Positions 1 through 10,210 are shown, numbered from the stretch's first letter. The stretch: 64,000 bases of DNA from Nostoc sp. NMS8 (GCF_017115045.1 NZ_JABXKK010000016.1:28960-92959); one strand, 5' to 3'. Translations and numbers: made by a program. Notes: a model not told the origin generated them from the sequence alone.

Positions 1-208
1 TGCTCGAACGTTGAGCTTCTGAACTCGGAACTTGCACCTTTTTGCTCGAACGTTGCACCTCTGAACTCGGAACTTGCACCTTTTTGCTCGAACGTTGAGC
101 TTCTGAACTCGGAACTTGCACCTTTTTGCTCGAACGTTGCACCTCTGAACTCGGAACTTGCACCTTTTTGCTTGAACGTTGCACCTCTGAACTCGGAAAT
201 CTCAGAAT
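1..208. repeat. Tandem 42-bp repeat array, truncated by the window start
   Basis: TGCTCGAACGTTG... units start at 1, 43, 85, 127 and 169 (exact 42-bp period). Variants GAGCTT and GCACCT alternate. Confidence 0.95.
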
Positions 209-324
209 TTAGTTTCCAAAGTTGGGTTGACTAATATATTGCAGCATTCTCAATTATCCCAACCCAACTAAAAACTATTGTCAGTTCACTAACTTTACTT
301 TGACATGGGGAAAAATTGTATAAC

Positions 325-1161
325 ATGGCAAACACAGCATTAACTAACATCGCTGCTGAATTAACAGAGGTAGCTGGTAAACTACGCGATCGCACTGTCA
401 AAGTGAAAAGTGGCTCTTTGGGAGTCGGTTCTGGTGTAATTTGGCAACCCGACGGACTGATTATCACTAATGCCCATGTGGCAACTAGCAGCCGCGCAAC
501 TGTGGAATTGGCAGATGGAAGGGTATTTGATGCGGTGCGTACCCAATTTGATCCACAGCAGGATTTAGCAGCCCTGAAAATTGCTGCCACTAATTTAACT
601 GCTGCAACCATTGGTAATTCTGAGACGCTACGAGTGGGTGAATTAGTCTTGGCGGTGGGTAATCCCTTTGCTGAAAGTGGTGCTGTGACAACTGGAATTA
701 TCCATGCAAATAATCCACGGGCTGTTATGGCTGATTTGCAGTTGTATCCTGGTAATTCTGGGGGGCCACTTGCCGATTGTCAAGGCCGTGTCGTGGGAAT
801 TAACACCATGATTGTTAATGGTTTAGCTGTGGCAGTTCCTAGCAACACCGTTGAGCGTTTTTTACAGGGAAATAGTCGTCCGCAACTGGGAGTTACACTA
901 CAACCTGTGCTTTTAGGTAGGCGTAGCTTGGGTTTACTGGTATTGTCAATTTTACCTGATAGTGCAGCGGAAACTGCTGGTGTGCAAATTGGCGATGTTT
1001 TAATTGGAATTTCGGGGCGATTATTCACTACCATGAATGATTTAAGTAAATATCTCCATGAAAGTAAAGGATCTGTGCCGCTACAACTCCTACGCGGTAG
1101 CCAGCAATTCGTGATTTATGTTGCAGTACAAGCTGGGAAAACTGCTGTGGAGGCGACATGA
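325..1161 (+). CDS. HtrA/DegP-like S1C trypsin-type serine protease with C-terminal PDZ domain
   Basis: Catalytic motifs NAHV (His), QQDLAAL (Asp) and GNSGGP (Ser), followed by a PDZ-like region (GLLVLSILPDSAAETAGVQIGDVLIGI). Confidence 0.9.
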   Translation: MANTALTNIAAELTEVAGKLRDRTVKVKSGSLGVGSGVIWQPDGLIITNAHVATSSRATVELADGRVFDAVRTQFDPQQDLAALKIAATNLTAATIGNSETLRVGELVLAVGNPFAESGAVTTGIIHANNPRAVMADLQLYPGNSGGPLADCQGRVVGINTMIVNGLAVAVPSNTVERFLQGNSRPQLGVTLQPVLLGRRSLGLLVLSILPDSAAETAGVQIGDVLIGISGRLFTTMNDLSKYLHESKGSVPLQLLRGSQQFVIYVAVQAGKTAVEAT

Positions 1162-1790
1162 TTCGGGTAATGGTAGTTGCTACTTCCCCTGTAGTTCGGG
1201 CAGGGTTATCAGCTGTGGTGACAACCAATCCTCGGCTGACGGTTGTGGGGAGTGCATCTGATTTGGATGTATTGGCAAGGGAAGTTGAGCAATTACAACC
1301 AGATGTAGTGCTGGTAGATTTGAGTGGTAATCTGCAACAATCTGTGTGGGAAAAATTGCTGGTTATTCAAGAACAGCAATATCCATTAGGGACAATCGTC
1401 ATTGTTGAGGAACTCGATAGCATCGACTTAGAAACGGCATTACATTCTGGTATCCGGGGGATATTACCCAGTACTAGCACAGAGTCAGAAATTGTCGCGG
1501 CTGTGGAAGCGATCGCTTTTGGTTTGCTAGTGCTGCACCCGGATGCTGTAGAATTACTCTCTATCCGAGAAAAAGTGGTAACGAATCCCGTACAAAGCTT
1601 GACACCACGAGAGATAGAGGTTTTAGGAATGCTTGGGTCTGGGTTGGGAAATAAAGCGATCGCTAAAAGCCTACATATTTCTGAGCATACCGTCAAATTT
1701 CATCTCTCATCTATTTTTCAAAAGCTCAGTGTCTCCAGCCGCACCGAGGCTGTTGCTGTAGGTGTGCGACTCGGTTTGATTATGCTTTGA
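1158..1790 (+). CDS. LuxR/NarL-family regulator with degenerate receiver domain
   Basis: C-terminal LTPREIEVLGMLGSGLGNKAIAKSLHISEHTVKFHLSSIFQKL is a canonical LuxR HTH. The N-terminus is REC-like. ATGA overlap with the upstream protease. Confidence 0.9.
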   Translation: MIRVMVVATSPVVRAGLSAVVTTNPRLTVVGSASDLDVLAREVEQLQPDVVLVDLSGNLQQSVWEKLLVIQEQQYPLGTIVIVEELDSIDLETALHSGIRGILPSTSTESEIVAAVEAIAFGLLVLHPDAVELLSIREKVVTNPVQSLTPREIEVLGMLGSGLGNKAIAKSLHISEHTVKFHLSSIFQKLSVSSRTEAVAVGVRLGLIML

Positions 1791-1984
1791 TCTGTCGCTA
1801 ACAGCACTTGGAACTAACGTCAGCACTCTTCATGTGTCGTGTCTTTGCATCCTCATGTCAGCCCTAATGATAAGTATTCAACCGCATTTGATATGACTCC
1901 TGAATTCTTTTTGATCGATCAAATGATGACATACAGCCTCTAATGAGGTCATGGTGTATACATCACATTTGATTCATCACTTGT

Positions 1985-3214
1985 ATGAACATTTTAATGC
2001 TATCTTCCACCTTTCCCTACCCACCAACACGCGGGGGAACCCAAGTTAGGACATTTAATTTACTTAAGTATCTCAGTCAACGCCATACTGTCACCCTCGC
2101 AACTCAACGCGAGGGTGATGTTACAGACGTAGAAATCGCCGGATTACGCGATTGTGTCGATCATTTAGCCATTTTTGAACGCCCACCAGATTCTCGAAGC
2201 GCCGGAATATTCAAGAAAATTCAGCGATTTGGAAGATTTTTACAGCAGGGAACACCGCCAAGCGTACTTAATCGCTACTCAGTTGAGATGCAAACGTGGA
2301 TTGATAACTGGGTGGAAGCGGGAAAATGTGATGTAATTACCTGCGAACATAGCGTCAATGAAATTTATATCCAATCGCACTTTCAGAAACAGCTAAAAAC
2401 CATAGTTAATGTTCATAGTTCTGTTTACGCTACCTGTCGAAGCCAACTAGCAACGGGCATTTCCGAAAATTCCCTGAGAGATAAAATTAATCTGCCACTT
2501 TTGCGGCGTTATGAGCAAAGCTACTGCGCTAAATTTTCCGCAATTGTGGCAACAACTGAAGAAGATAAAATTCAACTACAAGAATTTAACCCCAATAGTG
2601 AAATTACAGTTATTCCCAATGGCGTAGATTTAGTTTCTTTCCCCAACCGTACCACCGATCCCGGAGGACATCGCTTAATTTTCATCGGTGCAATGGATAA
2701 TTTAGCAAATATTGATGCTGTCTGTTTTTTCAGCAACGAAGTTTTGCCAGAAATCCAAAAATTATATCCCGATACAACTTTCGATATTGTTGGTTCTCAC
2801 CCAGTTCCAGAAGTTTTAGCACTCGCTCAAAAACCAGGAATTAATGTGCTTGGGCGTGTACCTTCGATGGCAGAATATTTACACCAAGCCACTATCTGCG
2901 TTGTATCGATGCGGACTGGGTTTGGTATTAAAAATAAAACTTTAGAAGCAATGGCAGCTGGCATACCTATAGTAGCGAGCGATCGCGGCTTAGAAGGGTT
3001 AGCTGTAGATGGTGCTAGTCATCCACTCAGGGCATTACGAGCAAATAAACCGGCAGAATACGTCACCGCTATTAGTCAACTATTCGATCGTCCACATCTG
3101 CGTTCAGAATTGTCTCACAACGGCAGACAATTGGTAGAAACAGAATTCACTTGGGATATTGCGGGTAAAAGCTATGAACAAGTTTGTCTTGGGAAAAGTA
3201 ATCGTAATTCGTAA
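1985..3214 (+). CDS. Glycosyltransferase, group 1 / GT4-like
   Basis: N-terminal TRGGTQVRTFNLLKYL; C-terminal VIPNGVDL, FIGAMDN and FGIKNKTLEAMAAGIPIVAS motifs. Confidence 0.88.
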   Translation: MNILMLSSTFPYPPTRGGTQVRTFNLLKYLSQRHTVTLATQREGDVTDVEIAGLRDCVDHLAIFERPPDSRSAGIFKKIQRFGRFLQQGTPPSVLNRYSVEMQTWIDNWVEAGKCDVITCEHSVNEIYIQSHFQKQLKTIVNVHSSVYATCRSQLATGISENSLRDKINLPLLRRYEQSYCAKFSAIVATTEEDKIQLQEFNPNSEITVIPNGVDLVSFPNRTTDPGGHRLIFIGAMDNLANIDAVCFFSNEVLPEIQKLYPDTTFDIVGSHPVPEVLALAQKPGINVLGRVPSMAEYLHQATICVVSMRTGFGIKNKTLEAMAAGIPIVASDRGLEGLAVDGASHPLRALRANKPAEYVTAISQLFDRPHLRSELSHNGRQLVETEFTWDIAGKSYEQVCLGKSNRNS

Positions 3215-3309
3215 TTTCAAGCTACAGATCCTCGAATCTCAAAGAAGTTGGGGATCTTATTTCTCAATAGATAAATTCTAATTGTTCTTGATTATCGTTG
3301 TGAGACAGA

Positions 3310-3348
3310 TTTGTGTAGAGACGTTGCATTACAACGTCTCTACATCGG
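3310..3348. repeat. Short dispersed hairpin repeat
   Basis: tgtgtagagacgttgcattacaacgtctctacat is an inverted repeat. Related cores recur elsewhere in the window. Confidence 0.8.
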
Positions 3349-3407
3349 TAGTGCAAATGATCTGATCTAAATCGTATTGGTTTTTAGTTAGCTTTTGAAT
3401 TAGCACG

Positions 3408-3722
3408 TCAATTATTGTCAAATCTAGTCGAACAGCCTAACACAAGTAATTTCTTCTGCTTCTGGCGCTGATTTTTATGCTTGAGAGTAGTCAAATAATT
3501 ATCAACGTAGCGAAAAGCAGCTGCACAGTCGTAATCAGCAATGGATATAGCTTGTAAGAAAACCTTTGGGGGAATTTCAAACCCTAAAAATTTTTCTGTT
3601 AAAATTAGTAAATCTTCTTCTGTGGCTGGAAAAGTAGTTTCTTCTGCCCCTTCTGAATCAGAAAATATATCATCAATTAATGCTCTATACACTTTGTACC
3701 TCCCCAAAAGCATAAGATGCAA
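3408..3722 (-). CDS. Hypothetical protein
   Basis: ORF in tandem and slightly overlapping with the upstream small ORF. The true start may be an internal GTG near the upstream stop. Confidence 0.5.
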   Translation of the reverse strand: MHLMLLGRYKVYRALIDDIFSDSEGAEETTFPATEEDLLILTEKFLGFEIPPKVFLQAISIADYDCAAAFRYVDNYLTTLKHKNQRQKQKKLLVLGCSTRFDNN

Positions 3723-3924
3723 AGCCTGTGATAAAGTTTAGTTGCTGATCGCGAGTTTGTAAGTTAAGTGGGAGTTCAGTACCAGTACATCCGATCTCTC
3801 GTAAAATTTCCAAACAATAAGTACTGAGTTGAGTGTATGGAGCTTGCTCCAATTCTTGAGCTACTTCTAGAGCCATCTCCAGATTGACTTGGATAACCGT
3901 CTTTACAGGGTTGGTCATAAACAC
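3685..3924 (-). CDS. Hypothetical small protein
   Basis: 79-aa ORF (start likely at MTNPVKTVIQVNLEMALEVAQELEQ), overlapping the downstream ORF. Confidence 0.5.
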   Translation of the reverse strand: MFMTNPVKTVIQVNLEMALEVAQELEQAPYTQLSTYCLEILREIGCTGTELPLNLQTRDQQLNFITGFASYAFGEVQSV

Positions 3925-4172
3925 GCCCTAATAAACTGGATGCTCTAAGTTTTGATCACAAGTACGAATAGCGTAACGGTGTTTTTGCGGAATTTATGAA
4001 GAAGGGAAATTAAAATATCAGCGCATTTGCGGTAATGTATCAGAAATTATGAGAACTCGGCTGAAAATTCGGCAATGTTGATTTAAGTGCGTAGGCGTAC
4101 CCCGTCGGAGACATCGCCGTTCGTATATTTTCTGACAAAAGAACGCATTTTTGAGAAACCTGAATCTTGACG

Positions 4173-4220
4173 TATTTTTCTTTCACCAGATATATATATT
4201 TTTCTTTCACGAGATATATA
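4173..4220. repeat. 24-bp tandem duplication
   Basis: tatttttctttcaccagatatata / tatttttctttcacgagatatata, 23/24 identical. Confidence 0.9.
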
Positions 4221-4513
4221 AAAGTGCTAGGACTTACACATCCTACAGAGGTAATACACGCAATTGGGATATTTCAGCCATGTCTAGAACGGGCTACGCC
4301 TACGCAAATATGCGAAGTAAATCAGGGTTAGACGAAGCACCTGAAATGACTAAACATCGTAATACACATCATGGTTAATTCTTACAGTGTGTAAATCCTA
4401 AAATATTAATTATCTTTAAGTAGACTTCATCAAAAATTCATAGTTTCGCTCCTTGTACTATGCAAGTATTACAAAGAGCAAATACATTTGATATGCAAAC
4501 CTATACAGGTGTA

Positions 4514-4617
4514 TATAGAACTCCGATTTGATTTCTGAAAACATACTGAGGCTGAAAATCCTGTTTTATAAGGGTTTTCTCTGAAATCTTGTTCAAAAAT
4601 CAGATATGAGTCCTATA
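4514..4617. mobile_element. MITE-like element, family C copy 1
   Basis: Left end atagaactccgatttgatttctgaa resembles the reverse complement of the right end (ataggactcatatctgatttttgaa). Shares ends with 51479-51630. Confidence 0.6.
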
Positions 4618-4840
4618 TCATGTCAATTACTATTAGTACTTCTAATTACTTTTGCCTTTTTACTTTTGCCTTCTTGTACTAGCGTCTACCTTTGGGAAAA
4701 AGGGAAACGCTGCACGTAGCTTGCTTCCCCAAAAGGGTACAACTCTCTCAACCATAGCAATGCATTGCCTCATGTTGGGTGTTGAATTATTGCATTTTGA
4801 TGATATTGATATTCTTCTAAAAAGTTAAGGAGTAAGGCTA

Positions 4841-5635
4841 GTGGCATTTACGATCAATCAATTATTCAAGTTGTCTATCAAATATTTACCAGTAATTACA
4901 GCTATAGGAACGGTTATTCCATTACCAGTTAAAGCAGCTACATTTTTAGTAACTGAACGCGCTGCTTTAGGAGGTAATGATGAAGTTGATTGGGGGAGTT
5001 TAGGTAAAGTATTCAATCCCATAGCTCCTGATTTTTCTGTTTTTTTACCTAACTCTTTCTCCACAACATCCCAGGATGGTTTAAGTTTGGATATAAATAT
5101 AGCTCCAACTAGTAATCCTGGGGTTACTCCACCGTTTGTCTTTCAAACTTTACCTTCCCCTGGCATTCGGAGTAACTTTGCTCAAGGAGATTTCATTCTC
5201 TTTGGAGGCATAGATCCAACAGGTTTTATACCTCTTCCTCCTGGTACTCCTGATCCTGGTACTAAGGGGAACGGCGGGCCTTTCAGCATTAGTTTTGCCC
5301 AGCCTGTTTTTGGCGCTGGTACTCAGATAGCTGTAGATACTAGTAAATTGAAAGTTGAAACTTTTATCACCGCTTTTGATAACACCAATAACCTATTGGG
5401 TAGTTTTTCAGTTCCAAATATTTCTTCCCTAGCATTAGATAATTCGGCAGTGTTTTTGGGGATTCGTAGTGATACTGCAAACATCTCGCGACTCGTTTTT
5501 AGCAGTTCTGCTCCACAATACGGCTTGGCCATTAATCAGGTAAGCATTCTTGCAGTTCCCGAATCAACTTATACCCTGGCAATATTAGCTTTTGGTATTT
5601 CAGGTACCGTTTTGAAATTACGCCAACGCACTTGA
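4841..5635 (+). CDS. Secreted protein with PEP-CTERM-like sorting tail
   Basis: GTG start, N-terminal signal-like hydrophobic segment, C-terminal VPES + hydrophobic helix + basic KLRQRT. Confidence 0.7.
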   Translation: MAFTINQLFKLSIKYLPVITAIGTVIPLPVKAATFLVTERAALGGNDEVDWGSLGKVFNPIAPDFSVFLPNSFSTTSQDGLSLDINIAPTSNPGVTPPFVFQTLPSPGIRSNFAQGDFILFGGIDPTGFIPLPPGTPDPGTKGNGGPFSISFAQPVFGAGTQIAVDTSKLKVETFITAFDNTNNLLGSFSVPNISSLALDNSAVFLGIRSDTANISRLVFSSSAPQYGLAINQVSILAVPESTYTLAILAFGISGTVLKLRQRT

Positions 5636-5882
5636 CACTTTCAGGGTGTGGAAATAGCTTTCATTTAATAAGTTAGAGGTTTTGGACATACTCAAACTTA
5701 TGAAAGTAGGTAAGAATAAATCAACATAGATTACATGATATTAATTCAATTGATTGTAGTCATAGACTCCAGCCCTGAAAATAAAACTTGATTTGCTGAC
5801 TATAAACTTTTAATTATTGATGCTCACTTAACTTTAGTAGATAAATTAAATAGAATTATTGTATTTAGCTAAATTCAACTCC

Positions 5883-6056
5883 ATGTCATACAAAGAATTA
5901 GAAAACATCATAGATACCAAGATCCAAAAAGCTATCCGAAAGCACGAGTTAATAGTTGCTTTTATTAGTAGTATTATTGGTTTGGTTTTTATCATGGGTT
6001 TATTCCACGCTATCTTGCTCAACCACACTCAGATTAACGCCTTTTGCTTGAGGTGA
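5883..6056 (+). CDS. Small single-pass membrane protein, hypothetical
   Basis: MSYKELENIIDTKIQKAIRKHELIVAFISSIIGLVFIMGLFHAILL...: amphipathic N-terminus plus one TM segment. Confidence 0.45.
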   Translation: MSYKELENIIDTKIQKAIRKHELIVAFISSIIGLVFIMGLFHAILLNHTQINAFCLR

Positions 6057-6156
6057 TTATTGGTTGCATTCAATAGATTTTTATGATCGAGCATTCCCTG
6101 ATGTCCATAGAACTAATCCGAGCTACACATATTTTTTATAAAAGAGAATTGCACAG

Positions 6157-7377
6157 ATGGAGAGTAAAAATAATGGCAGGGCTATATTCGTCTTATTCTT
6201 GACTGTATTTATAGACTTGCTCGGCTTCGGAATTATCCTACCGATATTGCCTTTGTATGCTGAACAATTCGGCGCAAAACCTAATGAAGCAACTTTACTT
6301 GTAGCTATTTATTCTTTAATGCAATTCTTATTTGCGCCATTATGGGGCAGGTTTAGCGATCGCTACGGTCGTCGTCCAATTTTATTACTGACTTTATTCG
6401 GTTCTGTAATTGCATACGCAGGGTTAGCCTTTGCCAATTCATTATGGATTTTGTTTATTGCCCGTAGTCTTGCCGGGATTATGTCAGGGAATATTGCCAC
6501 TGCTCAGGCATACATAGCAGATATTACCACGCCCGCTAACCGAACTCGTGGTATGGGGATAATCGGAGCAGCTTTTGGTCTTGGCTTCATTTTCGGCCCA
6601 GCTATTGGAGGTCTTCTGATTGGGTCTGATCAGGACAACGCTAACTTCCATCTACCCTCATTGTTCGCAGCCGGATTATCTTTATTGGCATTTCTTTGTG
6701 CTTTAATGTTACTTCCAGAATCCCTAAATTCTGAGACTAGAGCCAAAAACCAAGTTCATCGCTACCGTCAACGACGGCTGAACTTGCTACAGCTTTCACA
6801 ACGTCCCCAGTTTTGTGTGCTTGTTGGTATCTACTTTTTAGTTACCTTTGCTGTTGCAGCTATGGATTCTACATTAGCCTTATGGTCTAAACAGCAATTA
6901 AACTGGGGCCCTCAACAAACTAGTTATCTTTTTGCCTTCATGGGGATTGTAAGCACAATCATTCAAGGAGGACTCATCGGATTGCTCAAGAAACAATTGG
7001 GTGAAATCAAGTTAATTATCTTGGGGATATTAGGGTTAGGTTCAGGATTACTCTTAATTGGATTCTCACAAAGCTTAACTTTATTATTAGTCGCCTCCAC
7101 ACTTGTGGCATGGGGAATTAGTGTTAGTCAACCAATATTAAACAGCCTGATTTCCCAGATAGCAGTCCCAGAAGAGCAAGGACAAATATTAGGAATTGCT
7201 AGTTCTTGCTCTGCGTTGGCACGCATTGGGGGCCCAATGTGGGCAGGGGTTAGTTTTATGAAACTTGGAAGTTCCGCTCCTTTTTTGAGTGGATTTTTAC
7301 TAATGTTGGCAGCTTTGACTCTTAGTTTGCGAGTGACTAAAAGCGCATCTGAACCAAACACAGAACGTGTCGCCTAA
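6157..7377 (+). CDS. MFS transporter (TetA/Bmr-like drug:H+ antiporter)
   Basis: Multiple TM segments; MFS motif A-like GRFSDRYGRRPILL. Confidence 0.9.
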   Translation: MESKNNGRAIFVLFLTVFIDLLGFGIILPILPLYAEQFGAKPNEATLLVAIYSLMQFLFAPLWGRFSDRYGRRPILLLTLFGSVIAYAGLAFANSLWILFIARSLAGIMSGNIATAQAYIADITTPANRTRGMGIIGAAFGLGFIFGPAIGGLLIGSDQDNANFHLPSLFAAGLSLLAFLCALMLLPESLNSETRAKNQVHRYRQRRLNLLQLSQRPQFCVLVGIYFLVTFAVAAMDSTLALWSKQQLNWGPQQTSYLFAFMGIVSTIIQGGLIGLLKKQLGEIKLIILGILGLGSGLLLIGFSQSLTLLLVASTLVAWGISVSQPILNSLISQIAVPEEQGQILGIASSCSALARIGGPMWAGVSFMKLGSSAPFLSGFLLMLAALTLSLRVTKSASEPNTERVA

Positions 7378-7387
7378 AAATCTAGGT

Positions 7388-7560
7388 CTTAGAGGATGTT
7401 TGAAAAGTCCTCTGCTCGCTAGCAAAACGTTTTAGATCCCCCTAAATCCCCCTTAAAAAGGGGGACTTTTAGAGACTTTGCCCCCCTTTTTAAGGGGGGT
7501 TAGGGGGATCAATAAGTGCCGAAAATTACAGCCACCCACTTTTAAAACAACCTCTTAATT
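7388..7560. mobile_element. MITE-like element, family A, degenerate copy
   Basis: AGAGGATGTTTGAAAAGTCC at left and ...CTTTTAAAACAACCTCTTA at right. Contains an internal inverted repeat gatccccctaaatccccc...ggggggttagggggatc. Confidence 0.65.
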
Positions 7561-7592
7561 TAAGAATTACGAATTACGAATTAAGAATTACT

Positions 7593-8570
7593 ATGATAGG
7601 TCGCCGAGTCTTGTTTTTAGGCATCTTTGTAAGCATCCTCCTCACCTATGCAATTTGGCTAGGTGGGAGTATTCCTGCAAGCATCATTAAACTTCCTGAT
7701 CAAGGATTAAACTGGTACTACTGGAAGCTTCCAAACCCCACTTTTTGGAGTCGAGCGACGGCTTGGAGTATGTACCTTGGGCATCAGTTTAGCATCTGGG
7801 CGTGTATCTTATGGGCGCAGCGATCGCAATTGAAATACAAATCAGCCTTGCACCCGATTAATTACCTCATGCTTGCCATTAATGGTGTATTCATCGCTTT
7901 ACACTTTCTCCAGACCTATATTTGGTACGATGCTCTAGCTCAAGATACTTCCATTTGGGCTTCCCAAGGTGCGGTTGTCCTCCTACTGGTGTTCGTACTG
8001 ATTTTGGAAACGCCTCGACGCGGTTTATTTTTTGGCAATTCTGTTCCATTTCATCAACAATTTTTGCAAATTATCAAGCTGTACCACGGCTATTTTTTCT
8101 CCTTTGCCGCTATCTATACCTTCTGGTATCATCCAATGGAAGCGACTTTGGGGCACTTAATCGGTTTTCTCTATATGTTCTTGCTTCTGCTCCAATCGTC
8201 ATTAATCTTTAACCGCAGCCATGTAAACCGTTGGTGGACATTCTCTTTAGAAATTACAGTGGTTTTACATAGTGTTGTTGTGTCATTGATGCTAGGACAA
8301 AGCAAGTGGCCAACATTTCTCTTTGGTTTTCTTGGCATTCTGGTGCTTACTCAGCTTCACGGTCTACCTGTGGGTATCTGGATTAAACGTACTATCTATG
8401 GAGTCTTTTTAGTGAGTGTACTGGGCGTTTATGCACTAACTGAACGCGGCTTAGGCAGAATTTATGAAGTAACCTATATTCCTCTGATTGAGTTTGGGCT
8501 GGTTGGCGCAATTTACTTAATCTTCCTACTCATGTTATGGACAATTTCTCGTTTCCCTGTCAAGACGTGA
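7593..8570 (+). CDS. Polytopic membrane protein, hypothetical
   Basis: 325-aa ORF with about 8-9 hydrophobic segments. Confidence 0.75.
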   Translation: MIGRRVLFLGIFVSILLTYAIWLGGSIPASIIKLPDQGLNWYYWKLPNPTFWSRATAWSMYLGHQFSIWACILWAQRSQLKYKSALHPINYLMLAINGVFIALHFLQTYIWYDALAQDTSIWASQGAVVLLLVFVLILETPRRGLFFGNSVPFHQQFLQIIKLYHGYFFSFAAIYTFWYHPMEATLGHLIGFLYMFLLLLQSSLIFNRSHVNRWWTFSLEITVVLHSVVVSLMLGQSKWPTFLFGFLGILVLTQLHGLPVGIWIKRTIYGVFLVSVLGVYALTERGLGRIYEVTYIPLIEFGLVGAIYLIFLLMLWTISRFPVKT

Positions 8571-8764
8571 ACTGCTGCGGCGCTACTGGCATCCCATTGC
8601 TTGTTGCATCTGAAGTTAAGGATCTTCCTGTAAAAGTTTACTGGATACCACCTGCGCGATCGCACACCCTCCCTGAACTCACGGGGAGGGATGTAGATCA
8701 TATAGTTGCAAAATGCTACATATCATAATATAAACCCTAAACAACCATTCAAAAAATCACAATT

Positions 8765-10210
8765 TTACTCGCCATTACTAAGAACTTTTTGCTGTTGATA
8801 ACGCTGTTTAAACTGCTGTTGTTGTATTTTATGATCCACAATTGGATCGGGATAGCCAACAGCATGACGTTCTAAAGGTGGAATTTTACCAGTAACTAAA
8901 TATTCTGTATCTACAGACCGCAATTCTGATACCCATTGCCGAATATATTCGCCATCTGGATCGAATTTTTGTGTTTGACTGGCTGGGTTGAAAATTCGCA
9001 CAGGTTTAGGGTCCATACCACTAGAAGCACTCCATTGCCAGCCACCATTATTAGCAGATAAATCTCCATCAATCAACTTCTGCATAAAATATTTTTCTCC
9101 CAATTTGGGATTAATTAGCAAGTCTTTGGTGAGAAAACTGGCGACAATCATCCGACAACGGTTGTGCATCCAGCCGCTTTCATTTAACTGGCGCATTGCT
9201 GCATCTACAATGGGGTAGCCTGTTCTTCCCTCACACCAAGCTTGGAAATGTGCTTCGTTAGTTTCCCAGGGAAAGTTTTTAAAGGTGTCGCGAAAAGCAC
9301 CATCAGCTAATTCGGGAAAGTTATACATTGCGTGTTGATAAAATTCCCGCCAAGCTAATTCTTGTTGCCATGTGCGGATATTAACTGCTGTTTCTTCACT
9401 GCGGCTATTTTCCAGTGCTTCTATAGTGGCTTGCCAAATGGTGCGAATGCCAATTACCCCAAATTTCAAAGCTGCACTCAGTTGTGATGTACCGTCAACT
9501 GCGGGGAAATTTCGCTGTTCTTGGTATTCAGTAATCGCTTTATTAGTAAATTCCTCCAGCCGTTCTTGCGCCGCCACCTCTCCCGGTGAAATAATCAATT
9601 GTTCATCCCAAACAAACCCTAAATCTTTCGCTGAAGGTAATGCGATCGCTCCTCCAAGTTTGGCAATTTTCTGTTCAGATTCCGTTAACCCCTCAACATT
9701 TTGTAGTGTTTCTGCTGGTTGAGCCTTTGGCTTAATAATCCAATTTTTCCAGAAGGGAGTATAAACTGTGTAAGGACTGTTACCACCCGTGCGGATCTCA
9801 TCTGGAGAGTTGAGGATTTGATCCCAATTTTGGTTAAGAAACTCAATGCCTTTTTCTTTGAGTGCATTTATGATTGTGCGATCGCGTTCTTGTGAATAAG
9901 GTTCTACATCCCAATTCCAAAACACAGCTTTGGCATTTATTGCCTCTGCTAAAGCTGGTATCGCTTGTACAGGATCGCCTCGGAGTATTAACAACTGGCT
10001 ACCAGCTTCAACATATCGTTCTTGGAGTTTTTGCAAACAGCCAATCATATAAGTTACTCTCACAGGAGCAACATCATCCCGTTCCAAAATGTTCGGATCG
10101 AGGCAAAACACGCCCACCACCTTCGGACTCTGCTGTTTTGCCGCAGCCAGTCCCGTATTGTCAGAAATGCGTAAATCGCGCCGATGCCAAAACAGAATTA
10201 AGTCAGACAT
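8765..10210 (-). CDS. phr: Deoxyribodipyrimidine photolyase (class I CPD photolyase/cryptochrome family)
   Basis: [19 protein letters not shown]-terminus; FAD-domain motifs [66 protein letters not shown]. Confidence 0.95.
   Translation of the reverse strand: MSDLILFWHRRDLRISDNTGLAAAKQQSPKVVGVFCLDPNILERDDVAPVRVTYMIGCLQKLQERYVEAGSQLLILRGDPVQAIPALAEAINAKAVFWNWDVEPYSQERDRTIINALKEKGIEFLNQNWDQILNSPDEIRTGGNSPYTVYTPFWKNWIIKPKAQPAETLQNVEGLTESEQKIAKLGGAIALPSAKDLGFVWDEQLIISPGEVAAQERLEEFTNKAITEYQEQRNFPAVDGTSQLSAALKFGVIGIRTIWQATIEALENSRSEETAVNIRTWQQELAWREFYQHAMYNFPELADGAFRDTFKNFPWETNEAHFQAWCEGRTGYPIVDAAMRQLNESGWMHNRCRMIVASFLTKDLLINPKLGEKYFMQKLIDGDLSANNGGWQWSASSGMDPKPVRIFNPASQTQKFDPDGEYIRQWVSELRSVDTEYLVTGKIPPLERHAVGYPDPIVDHKIQQQQFKQRYQQQKVLSNGE

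Noticed and set aside
4151-4378. 75-aa ORF spanning the 24-bp duplication
   Set aside because: Translation is a product of repeats (VFFFHQIYIFFFHEIY) and has no plausible RBS or homology signal.
8571-8764. Small ORFs overlapping the end of the membrane protein gene
   Set aside because: No domain signal; overlap intergenic HIP1-containing DNA.
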